Source: Terriglobus albidus
Lineage (GTDB): Bacteria > Acidobacteriota > Terriglobia > Terriglobales > Acidobacteriaceae
Reading direction: 5' to 3'
Assembly (NCBI RefSeq): GCF_025685425.1
Contig: NZ_JAGTAS010000058.1
Location: 682,001-746,000, forward strand
Length of the DNA: 64,000 nucleotides
Position numbers and translations under genes: made by a program. This document shows, piece after piece, positions 45,896 to 53,765 of this stretch. Below the pieces are notes generated by a model. That model saw nothing but the letters and a program-made list of their open reading frames with translations. It had not been told where the DNA came from and did not search any database. Within the stretch, counting starts at the first letter, position 1, and every line of letters starts with the position of its first letter.

Positions 45896-47383
45896 ATGCG
45901 CTTTTTAAAAGACGAAGAGGGCCAGTCGATAATCATGGTCGCGGTTGCGATGAGCATCTTTTTGATCGGCGCCATCGGACTGGGCTTGGATGGATCTCAT
46001 CTTTATTCGCAACGGCAGATGGCCCAGACGGCAGCAGATGCTGCTGCTACGGCGGGCATGATGAGTGTCTTCAACAGCACTAACACATCAGGTGCAGCCG
46101 CATTTTCGACGGCAGGCTCATTCACCTGCGGCACCAGCGACCCGAAAACTCCCTGCGTCTATGCACTCAATAACGGCTTTGGCGGAACCGCCGGCGATAC
46201 GGTGACGATCGACTTTCCGGGCAGCAGCGGCGCCCCGGGGGTAAACCTGGCAACAGGCTATCCCGTGAACGTTATTCGTGCCACGGTTAGTCGAAACGTG
46301 AACACATTTCTCATGAGCCTGATCGGCCCGACGGCAACGACGGTGCAGGCTACCGCCACGGCAGCCATTGTCAGCGTTGTCTCCCCGGTACCCATACTTG
46401 TCACGCATCCAACGATGACGACATCGCTGTCACTTCAAGGTACTCCTGCGGTGAAGATCTGCGGCGGGCCTAACCGTAGCATTCAGGTTAATTCCACCGC
46501 CGCAGTAGCCGTCTCCACCGGCGGAAATGCCAGCATTGACCTCTCCCATGCCGGCCCGAACGATACGGGTGGAAACTGCACTACGGGAACAGGCGCGGAC
46601 CTTGGAGTGACAGGGGGACCGACCACATCTCCCAGCGTAAGTTATGGAACCACCGGACACTATGTGGAACCAGATTCCTGGATGGAAGATCCTCTGGCTG
46701 GTGTCAACCCACCCACTCTGGCGACTCTTCCCACCGCACCGGCTGCGACGCTGCTTGCGAATGGCACCAGCGGATGCCCGGTTTCTCCCGGTAAGGCATG
46801 TTACCTCTTCTCGCCTGGAGTCTACCCAAGCGGAATTGATGGAAAGAATAAGACTCCCGTAATGAAGCCCGGAATCTACTACATTCAGAGCGGTGGGATG
46901 GACTGCTCGGCGAATTGCGACATGTACATGGCTAGCGGTTTTACGGACGGCTCTACCGGCACCAATACAGGTTGGGACGGAACGTCTACCGGAGGCGGCA
47001 TCATGGTCTATAACACGGGAGGCGGTACTTTCAACCTTGGAGCCAATGGCACCATCAACCTGATCGGCTCACCGTCGGGCTCGGCCTATAAAGGCATTCT
47101 GTTTTTCCAGGACCGCGCCGCCGCAGCAGCCACTCATAACCTGGGTGGCGGCGGAGCTATGACATTGACTGGAACCATCTACCTGACCAATACCCGCACG
47201 GCGATGCTGGCTAACGCAGCTCAATTCCAGCAGCTCAATCTACAGGGCGGCTCCGGAAGCGGCACTACGGTTCAAGGGGAGATCATCGTTGGCGCCCTGC
47301 AACTGGGTGGCAATGGTTCCATCACGATGAACCTCAGATCCAACGCTGTCTATAACGTCAATGAGGTTGCGCTGGTGCAATAG
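45896..47383 (+). CDS. TadG-like exported pilus-assembly protein
   Basis: 495 residues. The N-terminus MRFLKDEEGQSIIMVAVAMSIF is a TadG-type anchor (the prepilin Glu is replaced by Met) followed by QRQMAQTAADAAATAGM. The long exported part is Gly/Thr/Ser-rich with several Cys pairs and no von Willebrand domain that I can see. GAGGAG precedes the start. Last gene of the cpaA transcript; a 110-bp gap and a pseudogene on the other strand follow. Confidence 0.83.
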   Translation: MRFLKDEEGQSIIMVAVAMSIFLIGAIGLGLDGSHLYSQRQMAQTAADAAATAGMMSVFNSTNTSGAAAFSTAGSFTCGTSDPKTPCVYALNNGFGGTAGDTVTIDFPGSSGAPGVNLATGYPVNVIRATVSRNVNTFLMSLIGPTATTVQATATAAIVSVVSPVPILVTHPTMTTSLSLQGTPAVKICGGPNRSIQVNSTAAVAVSTGGNASIDLSHAGPNDTGGNCTTGTGADLGVTGGPTTSPSVSYGTTGHYVEPDSWMEDPLAGVNPPTLATLPTAPAATLLANGTSGCPVSPGKACYLFSPGVYPSGIDGKNKTPVMKPGIYYIQSGGMDCSANCDMYMASGFTDGSTGTNTGWDGTSTGGGIMVYNTGGGTFNLGANGTINLIGSPSGSAYKGILFFQDRAAAAATHNLGGGGAMTLTGTIYLTNTRTAMLANAAQFQQLNLQGGSGSGTTVQGEIIVGALQLGGNGSITMNLRSNAVYNVNEVALVQ

Positions 47384-47493
47384 CTATTGACAGATACCTA
47401 GGCGAGACAGAGATGCCCCTTAATGCGGCACGTTTTAGAAACGGCGCATGATGTCTAAGACGTGCCCCCTGACAAAGCTCGAGATAGCTCTCT

Positions 47494-47964
47494 TTAAGAG
47501 ACCGATTCTAACTCATCCTTCGCTTGCCGCTTGGCTCGTTTGAGTTCTCCACTAGCGTCAACACCCGGCTTCAAAGATTGGATAGCCTTACCCAATGATT
47601 CCGATCCGCTCCCTGTCCTTTACTCTTCAGGTCAGCAAAAGGGATATCGAGGTTGTGTGCGACGTGGATTGCTGCAACGCAATCTCCAAGATTTTTGAAC
47701 CCGCCTGTTGTGCCGTCGTGCCCTGCGGCAACAACCTATCAAGGTTGCTCGAAAGTTTCGTATTCTGCGTTAGCAACTCAGAAGGACTTTTGCGCTCGGA
47801 TGCTGTTCCCATTTGCCCTGTGGAACCCCGATTACCCACATCTGCCGCACCTGGGCTCCCATGTCCACCTCCCATGCCACCCGCCCCGCCCCCATGTGGT
47901 GATCCGTGTTGGGCGAACGCAAACTCCCGCTCAACAGAGAGATCACAGCTATCTTTGATTTCAT
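47494..47964 (-). pseudogene. Decayed gene for a secreted Gly/His-rich protein
   Basis: A strong ribosome site (GGAGGGGAGG) and ATG at 47964 begin a signal-like MKSKIAVISLL. The sequence then shifts frame into FAFAQHGSPHGGGAGGMGGGH and continues ELLTQNTKLSSNLDRLLPQGTTAQQA. Near 47702 it shifts again to GFKNLGDCVAAIHVAHNLDI, then PFADLKSK, and near 47600 a third time to LGKAIQSLKPGVDASGELKR, ending at TAA (47494-47496). The joined frames resemble small secreted proteins I recall from Acidobacteriaceae; each piece keeps protein-like sequence, so decay is recent. Sequencing errors are the alternative. Confidence 0.65.
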
Positions 47965-48180
47965 GCCTCCCCTCCCTGACTTTGGAGAGACTCAACGTTA
48001 TCTCTTCCAAAGCCTCATAGCTGAAGCATTTTGGTGCCGTCACACGTTATTTGGCAATAAAAAGCATACCCCTCCGTGCCCTATTCCCAATTGTGGCCTA
48101 AAAAAAGTGTCGTCTCGGTTTCAGGTGAGGTAAGTTGCCAACGCCAATGTGCGGCTCCCTATTCTCATACGAAGAGTCAA

Positions 48181-49593
48181 CTACTCTGCTTCTTCGGGAA
48201 TGATCAACAGGACTTCCACCATCGAAACATGTCCATCCTGCAGCGCCGGCCGGAACTGCCACTGTTGCAGTGCATCCAGCAGGAACTTCGCCTGCTGGAA
48301 TCCCGCGGGGAAAACGAGAGCCAGCTTTTCGAAGCGGCCGGCCATATTAATGAATCCGTGAATGAGGATGGCGTCTGCGTCATAGTCAGCGGAAGGGAGG
48401 TGCGGCCGCAACATGTCGTAAGGCCAGGGTGCGTCCGGCCGCGAGGTGCTGGCGTTGGCTGAAGCGTCTCCTGCCTGGGGAAGAGAGTATTGCAGGATCC
48501 AGCTCTTGCTCGCGCCAACACGAAGATACGCTGTGTACACCACACGGTCGTGCCAAACACCTTCGATCTCCGGATAACGCTCTGCCAAAGGCGATCCAAC
48601 AACAATGACACCGAATTTGCCATCTTTCGGCTGCGTGAGGTGAGTCACAGCCGGCTTGTTCTCCACTCCCAAACCAGCCGCCGCCCCGTTCTGATCCTGG
48701 GTGCCAGTTGGAGCGCCAGACTGCGCAATCGCCGGCGCGCCTTCCGCTCCCGCCCCCTTACCATTTTGATGTCCGGTGACATCGCCACTCCCGCTGACCA
48801 TGGCCTTGTCAGGACGGCCAGTTGTGAATCCATCGGAAGAGTTCGCCGCCACGGCCTGGTTCGCCAGAGGAATAGCCACTGGTCCATCACTCTGCAGTGC
48901 CGACAATGAAAGCACCTGTGCAGGAGTTGGCTGCTCCATCTTCGTAGAGGCCGTCATAGAAATCTGCTGTGGCGCCGGTTCAGAGCTACGCACAATGATC
49001 GGGGATGTTGTACCTGTAGGAAAGATCGGGGACTGAACAGGAAACGGTGTCATCGTCATATTGACGTCGGCCAGATTCGGCTCTCGATTAGGCCTGATCA
49101 ACGCGGGCCGCGTCGTCACCACAGTAATTTCCTGTGGAGGTGGAGCAATAAGGATTCGGTTCGGCATCTCCTCGGCAGACCACAACCGGACGAGTGGAAT
49201 AGGCATAGGCTCTTTCACGACCAGACGGGGCGGCGCATCCGGTTGTAACAGCATTTGAGACTGCGATGGTTGCGCCAACTGAACCGGAGCCGACATTACC
49301 GGCGCCGTACCGCCGGCGGCGATGTCATGATCCTCGCCGTGTGTAGCCGTTTGCATCTCGCTGCCGTTGATTGTCAGCCTCCGCAACTGGTCGACCCGGG
49401 CATTTTTCAGGAGCCGGACCGTGTAACGTTCTGCAACAACGGACGAGTAGGGAAGCCTGAGCATGTGCCGCGAAGCCGTGAAAAGAACGGCAAATCCAAT
49501 CCCGTGCAGCAGAAGCGAGATTACCGCTGCGGAGGGAGGAGTGCTGGACGAAGGCGGTTCAGAAAAAAGCGTCGTAAGCGTACTCGACCTCAT
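48181..49593 (-). CDS. Proline-rich TonB-like envelope protein
   Basis: 470 residues. A membrane anchor lies at about 22-42 (AAVISLLLHGIGFAVLFTA), then a long Pro/Gln/Ser/Thr-rich region to about 330, then a compact C-terminal domain (VYTAYLRVGASKSWILQYSL, FLLDALQQWQFRPALQDG) like TonB C-terminal domains. TonB-like proteins span the periplasm and touch outer-membrane partners, here perhaps the CpaC secretin. It is divergent from cpaB and has its own sigma-54 element. Confidence 0.78.
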   Translation of the reverse strand: MRSSTLTTLFSEPPSSSTPPSAAVISLLLHGIGFAVLFTASRHMLRLPYSSVVAERYTVRLLKNARVDQLRRLTINGSEMQTATHGEDHDIAAGGTAPVMSAPVQLAQPSQSQMLLQPDAPPRLVVKEPMPIPLVRLWSAEEMPNRILIAPPPQEITVVTTRPALIRPNREPNLADVNMTMTPFPVQSPIFPTGTTSPIIVRSSEPAPQQISMTASTKMEQPTPAQVLSLSALQSDGPVAIPLANQAVAANSSDGFTTGRPDKAMVSGSGDVTGHQNGKGAGAEGAPAIAQSGAPTGTQDQNGAAAGLGVENKPAVTHLTQPKDGKFGVIVVGSPLAERYPEIEGVWHDRVVYTAYLRVGASKSWILQYSLPQAGDASANASTSRPDAPWPYDMLRPHLPSADYDADAILIHGFINMAGRFEKLALVFPAGFQQAKFLLDALQQWQFRPALQDGHVSMVEVLLIIPEEAE

Positions 49594-49638
49594 GATGGTT
49601 GGCTCCGCAATTTGGAGAACTGCAATGTGTCAAACAAA

Positions 49639-49655
49639 TGCAATTCCCAGACCAA
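49639..49655 (-). promoter_or_regulatory. Sigma-54 promoter before the TonB-like gene
   Basis: On the minus strand TGGTCTGGGAATTGCA carries -24 TGG and -12 TTGCA with 10 bp between GG and GC. Predicted start near 49628, 35 bp before the coding start. Confidence 0.55.
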
Positions 49656-49778
49656 CCCAGTCCTCGTCGAAATCGCGTAAAACGAACGCCCTGTATCGGT
49701 ACGGCGACACCCGATTCGCGATTGGTATACAGATGGTCACACTTTCGGCGGCTTTCGAGCAGCCAGCTATGACTTTTT

Positions 49779-49793
49779 TGGCACAGCAATTGC
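49779..49793 (+). promoter_or_regulatory. Sigma-54 promoter before cpaB
   Basis: TGGCACAGCAATTGC is an almost consensus sigma-54 element (TGGCAC, then TTGC at the correct distance, 10 bp between GG and GC). The predicted start near 49805 leaves a leader of about 45 nt. Confidence 0.8.
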
Positions 49794-49848
49794 GACGTTG
49801 GTGCCGAAGGCAAGCGACTCACTATCTGCCTTCGGATAGGTTCAGCCC

Positions 49849-50700
49849 ATGAATAAAAGAGTGGTGGTCATTCTCTTCAGCGCATTCATCGTCGCGGCTA
49901 TCTGCAGCTTTCTCGTATCTCGCCTGGTTGGGAAACGCGTTTTGGCGTCGCACTCGAATATGACGCGCGTCGTTGTCGCAACCACAGATATCAAGTTGGG
50001 CAGCGTGCTTCGCGACGTCGACGTAACTCTCTCTGAAGTTGCCTCTCCCGCACCCAAGGGGGCAATTCTCAATCTCAAGGACGCAATCGGCAGAGGAGTG
50101 ATCTCCAACCTCTACCAGAACGAGCCTGTCCTCGATAGCCGCCTGGCCGCAGCGGGCTCCGGCGGTGGACTGGCTGCGATCATCAGCCCCGGTATGCGGG
50201 CATGCGCCGTCAAGGTGGACGACGTCGTCGGCGTGGCCGGCTTTGTAACGCCTGGAATGCGCGTCGATGTTCTGATCTCAGGCAACCCGCCGGGGACACC
50301 AAATCCGGTCGATGGGCCGAAGGTAAAGACACTGCTGCAGAACATTGAGGTTCTATCCGCAGGTACGGATATCCAGAAAGATCAGGAAGGAAAGCCGAAG
50401 CCGGTGCAGGTCGTCAACCTGCTGGTGACTCCGGAGCAGGCAGAGGACCTCAGTCTGGCAAGTAACCAGACCCACATCCAGTTAGTTCTGAGAAATCCTC
50501 TCGACACCCAGATCGCTCAGCCTCCGGGCACTGTCATGGCGAACCTCTACGCCGATAAAAACAGTCCCGCGCCGAAGCCGCGAACAGTATCAACGCCTCG
50601 CGTGGTTCGTGCGCCGGCTCCGCAGGTCGTTCTCGTTCAGGTCTTCAATGGATCGAAACGTACGGAAGAAAAATTTGTCTCAGGTGAGGTCCAAAAGTGA
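49849..50700 (+). CDS. cpaB: Flp pilus assembly protein CpaB/RcpC
   Basis: 283 residues. An N-terminal anchor (VVVILFSAFIVAAICSFLVSRLV) is followed by a SAF domain (VVVATTDIKLGSVLRDVDVTLSEV near 42-65) and the CpaB-specific region (VDDVVGVAGFVTPGMRVDVLI near 123-143). It is thought to link the inner platform with the outer-membrane secretin. Its stop overlaps the cpaC GTG start (GTGA). Confidence 0.93.
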   Translation: MNKRVVVILFSAFIVAAICSFLVSRLVGKRVLASHSNMTRVVVATTDIKLGSVLRDVDVTLSEVASPAPKGAILNLKDAIGRGVISNLYQNEPVLDSRLAAAGSGGGLAAIISPGMRACAVKVDDVVGVAGFVTPGMRVDVLISGNPPGTPNPVDGPKVKTLLQNIEVLSAGTDIQKDQEGKPKPVQVVNLLVTPEQAEDLSLASNQTHIQLVLRNPLDTQIAQPPGTVMANLYADKNSPAPKPRTVSTPRVVRAPAPQVVLVQVFNGSKRTEEKFVSGEVQK

Positions 50701-52253
50701 GAGACACATTCATTATCGCTTGCTTGTCTTTTCTGTCTTGTGTCGTTTGTGCCGGAAAGCCCGTGTATGCACAGCCGAGTGGAACCCCCGCGGCCCCTAC
50801 CGGAGCTTCAACGCAGGATTCTGCAAATGATCTGGTAGTCGCCGTCGGCAAATCCGTACTGGTTGACAGTCTTCGTTCGGTGACGCGGGTCGCAGTCGGC
50901 TCCCCCGACATCGCAGAGGCTACCGCAGTAAGCCCTTCCGAGGTCATGATCAACGGCAAGGCTCCTGGAGAGACTTCGCTCATTGTCTGGCAAGCTGGAG
51001 GAGCCCGGCAGTTCTTTAATGTGAAGGTTTACAGCAGCCATTCCGATGCCGGCGACAAGCTGGAAGCCTTGCGTCGTGAACTCAGAGCCGAGTTTCCCGG
51101 CCAGGCGCTGCGCGTCAGCTCCGAAGGAGGATCCATCTTCCTTCGTGGCACGGTGAAGGATCTCGACAGCTCCAAACGTGCTGTTCAGATCGCATCCACA
51201 GCCGGCAAGGTGGTCAACCTGCTGTATGTCAACGTCCCTGCGGGCGAACCGCAGATCCTGTTGAAGGTGCGTTTTGCCAGCGTCGACAGAAGCCGCGGCC
51301 AGCAGCTTGGCCTGAACGTCTTCAGCACCGGCGCCACGAACAGTTTTGGCACCGTTACAACGCAACAGTTCTCCCCACCGACGCTCGTCACCGACCAAAA
51401 CGGCAGAACGAACATAGCTCTATCGGACCTGATGAACATCTTCATCTTCCGGCCGGATTTGCAACTGGGCGCAACTCTGGAGGCACTGCAGACGACTGGA
51501 GTATTACAGGTCCTGGCGGAACCAAACGTCATGACGACCAATGGAAAACAGGGAAGCTTTCTGGCCGGTGGTCAGTTCCCGTTCCCCGTTGTTCAGGGCG
51601 TCACCGGAACCGGAACAGGAGCAGTGACAATCACGTTCAAGGAGTTTGGCGTCCGCCTGGACTTCATCCCGACAATTACACCTCGGGGCACAATCCGGCT
51701 TCAGGTTGCGCCTGAGGTCAGCACTCTCGACTTCGCAAACGGAGTCAAGTTATCCGGCTTCACCGTTCCGGCAATCAATACGCGCAAGGTTAAAACCGAA
51801 GTCGAGCTCGGCCAGGGTCAGAGCTTTGCAATTGGTGGACTGCTCGACAATCGCGCAACCAAGAACCTGTCGAAGATTCCTTTCATCGGCGATGTGCCGA
51901 TCCTTGGCAAGCTCTTCCAGTCAATGTCAGTTACTAAGTCAAATACGGAGTTAATCGTTATTATAACTCCGGAAATCGTAAACCCGATCCCAGCCGGAGC
52001 ACCTAAACCGGAGATCAAGTTCCCTGATAAATTCCTGCCGTCACTCTCGGGTATACCGATGGAAAACCCGAGCGCTCCCGCAGGAACAACACCTCCGCCG
52101 GCAACCATTTCTGTCGAGAAATTGGTTGAGAGCATGAAGCCAGGGCGTACATTGCAAACGGAAAGCATGTCTCCCGTAGCCGTTTACAACTTCTCGAACA
52201 ACGGCAACGGAGAAACAGACAACCAACAGCAATCAGCCAGTCCACAGCAATAA
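50697..52253 (+). CDS. cpaC: Tad outer-membrane secretin CpaC/RcpA
   Basis: 518 residues with a signal peptide to about residue 25. An N-terminal BON/pilus-formation domain (GKSVLVDSLRSVTRVAVGSPDIAEA) precedes the secretin domain, with VTGTGTGAVTITFKEFGVRLDFIPTI near 300-325 and GQSFAIGGLLDNR, then PFIGDVPILGKLF near 395. It forms the outer-membrane channel for the Flp pilus. GTG start overlapping cpaB. Confidence 0.94.
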   Translation: MRDTFIIACLSFLSCVVCAGKPVYAQPSGTPAAPTGASTQDSANDLVVAVGKSVLVDSLRSVTRVAVGSPDIAEATAVSPSEVMINGKAPGETSLIVWQAGGARQFFNVKVYSSHSDAGDKLEALRRELRAEFPGQALRVSSEGGSIFLRGTVKDLDSSKRAVQIASTAGKVVNLLYVNVPAGEPQILLKVRFASVDRSRGQQLGLNVFSTGATNSFGTVTTQQFSPPTLVTDQNGRTNIALSDLMNIFIFRPDLQLGATLEALQTTGVLQVLAEPNVMTTNGKQGSFLAGGQFPFPVVQGVTGTGTGAVTITFKEFGVRLDFIPTITPRGTIRLQVAPEVSTLDFANGVKLSGFTVPAINTRKVKTEVELGQGQSFAIGGLLDNRATKNLSKIPFIGDVPILGKLFQSMSVTKSNTELIVIITPEIVNPIPAGAPKPEIKFPDKFLPSLSGIPMENPSAPAGTTPPPATISVEKLVESMKPGRTLQTESMSPVAVYNFSNNGNGETDNQQQSASPQQ

Positions 52254-52255
52254 AG

Positions 52256-52693
52256 ATGGAACATAGCGCCATGGCTCTCCTCAAATGGATTTCGGGCATT
52301 CTCGCTTCGCATGCAGAGAAGCCCGAAATCCATTTGATCGTCAGAAACATAACACGCAATACTGAGTTAGCCCAGTGTATTGAGGTGGCAGACACGGGCA
52401 AAACCCGCAGAAAAGGCCTGCTTGGCCGAAAGCAGCTATCCGCCGGAGAAGGCCTATGGATCATTCCCTGTGCGGCGATTCATACCTTCAGGATGCAATT
52501 CTCGATTGACCTTGTCTATCTAAGCCGCGACAAACGAGTAAGAAAGATAAGACATGAAGTGCCTCCCTGGAGGATCTCGTTCTGCCTTCTTGCACATTCG
52601 GTACTGGAACTAGAGACTGGCTCCGTACGCAAAAGCGGGACATGCCGCGGCGATCGGCTTGAATTAGCCCGGGCGCATCACAAAAACAGCTAA
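52256..52693 (+). CDS. DUF192 protein, tad-locus copy 2
   Basis: 145 residues; KTRRKGLLGRKQLSAGEGLWIIP and AAIHTFRMQFSIDLVYLS are the DUF192 signature. The N-terminal 20 residues (MALLKWISGILASHAEK) are weakly hydrophobic and may be a membrane-associated helix rather than a signal. It begins 2 bp after cpaC without a clear ribosome site, so it is probably translated by coupling; ATG 52268 is an alternative start. It resembles the other tad-locus copy at 44108 only at motif level. Confidence 0.85.
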   Translation: MEHSAMALLKWISGILASHAEKPEIHLIVRNITRNTELAQCIEVADTGKTRRKGLLGRKQLSAGEGLWIIPCAAIHTFRMQFSIDLVYLSRDKRVRKIRHEVPPWRISFCLLAHSVLELETGSVRKSGTCRGDRLELARAHHKNS

Positions 52694-53013
52694 CTCGCAT
52701 TCCATTATGACTTGCGGCGCCATCACGACAAACAACAGCGCAGATGATGCATTGTTGTTTTTATTTAAGACGCCAGCTAACGGATTTTCATTACATCAAT
52801 CGGTAGCGCGTCGAGCAGTTTCACGTTTTCGACAATAATAACTTCACTTACAACAGTTCCCACAGTAGATATCAGCAGAGAAATGACAACTATTTGCATA
52901 CTTAGAAGCCCTCAGCAGCGTCCTTATGCTTCAATATCACGCCTGATTTCCCTGCTGGTGGCCGCATCACGCAACCAGTGCGGGTATTTATCGCCCTATT
53001 GGGCCAACGAGAA
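52694..53013. other. Non-coding stretch upstream of flp
   Basis: Part of a 402-bp gap. No credible gene. Together with the sigma-54 element at its right end it is the expected place for upstream activator sites of the NtrC-type protein; I cannot pick them out by eye. Confidence 0.45.
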
Positions 53014-53029
53014 TGGCATCTTACTTGCT
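53014..53029 (+). promoter_or_regulatory. Sigma-54 promoter before the first flp gene
   Basis: TGGCATCTTACTTGCT: -24 TGGCA and -12 TTGCT with exactly 10 bp between GG and GC. Start predicted near 53040, giving a leader of about 56 nt for flp. Confidence 0.78.
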
Positions 53030-53095
53030 AGATGTCAAGGTATAAAGCCAACCAGTCATTGACTGGTACTAAATAAAGGGAGTGGAGGATTCACC

Positions 53096-53293
53096 ATGAA
53101 GAACAAACTTTGGATGATGTATCTGAGGACCAAGGATATCCTGAGCGGCGAGGACGGCCAGGATCTTATCGAGTATGCGCTGGTGGTTGCACTGATCGCC
53201 TTCGCCGCTACGGCTGGAATGAGCACCTTGGCGAACAATATCAATAACGCGTTTCTGCAAATCGGCACGAAGCTTACTACCGCCGTCGGCTGA
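53096..53293 (+). CDS. flp: Flp major pilin, copy 1
   Basis: 65 residues. Leader of 21 residues ending in Gly21, then QDLIEYALVVALIAFAAT with Glu26 at +5 and Tyr27, the Flp processing motif, followed by a hydrophobic helix and a short C-terminus. It is the structural subunit of the Tad pilus, processed by CpaA. GGAGG lies upstream. The mature part is almost identical to the second flp gene 360 bp downstream. Confidence 0.93.
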   Translation: MKNKLWMMYLRTKDILSGEDGQDLIEYALVVALIAFAATAGMSTLANNINNAFLQIGTKLTTAVG

Positions 53294-53455
53294 TATATAG
53301 CGCGTGTCTTGCTGGGCTAGCTGTACTTTATTTTTACTGCGGGATTCTGAGGGGGAGGCGCTTAAGGTGGCCCTTCCGTGCTCTCCCTACTCAATTTCCA
53401 GAACGGTCAAATCCCGAAGGTTTGAAACCTGAAACATTCAGAGGAGAACATCACA

Positions 53456-53653
53456 ATGAAATTCGAATTCAGAAGACTTGCTGTTGCGGTTCGGGTCTTC
53501 CTCCTGAAGGAAGAAGGACAGGATCTCATCGAATACGCGCTGGTGGTTGCGCTGATCGCCTTCGCCGCTACGGCTGGAATGAGCACCTTGGCGAACAATA
53601 TCAATAACGCGTTCCAAAACATCGGTACGACGCTTACCACTGCCATTGGCTGA
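53456..53653 (+). CDS. flp: Flp major pilin, copy 2
   Basis: 65 residues, same layout as copy 1 (cleavage after Gly21, Glu26). The leader sequence (MKFEFRRLAVAVRVFLLKEE) is unrelated to that of copy 1, while residues 22-53 are identical. AGAGGAG precedes the ATG. The 162-bp space between the two genes has no sigma-54 element of correct spacing, so it probably shares the upstream transcript. Confidence 0.93.
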   Translation: MKFEFRRLAVAVRVFLLKEEGQDLIEYALVVALIAFAATAGMSTLANNINNAFQNIGTTLTTAIG

Positions 53654-53765
53654 TCGCTTGACTGGTTCTTTGGCCATGCATCATCTCTCCTTGCAGTACT
53701 GTCTGTTTGCTCTATCTTTCTGCCTCAGGTCAAAGGGCTCGTGCAGGAAACTTAGGTGAAATGCC

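Noticed and set aside
47595-48020. 141-codon plus-strand open frame rich in Cys and Pro
   Set aside because: Antisense of the decayed Gly/His-rich gene; Pro runs are the complement of the Gly codons.
53294-53455. Sigma-54 element before the second flp gene
   Set aside because: The nearest GG and GC pair (GGCCCTTCCGTGC) is only 9 bp apart and lacks TTGC.
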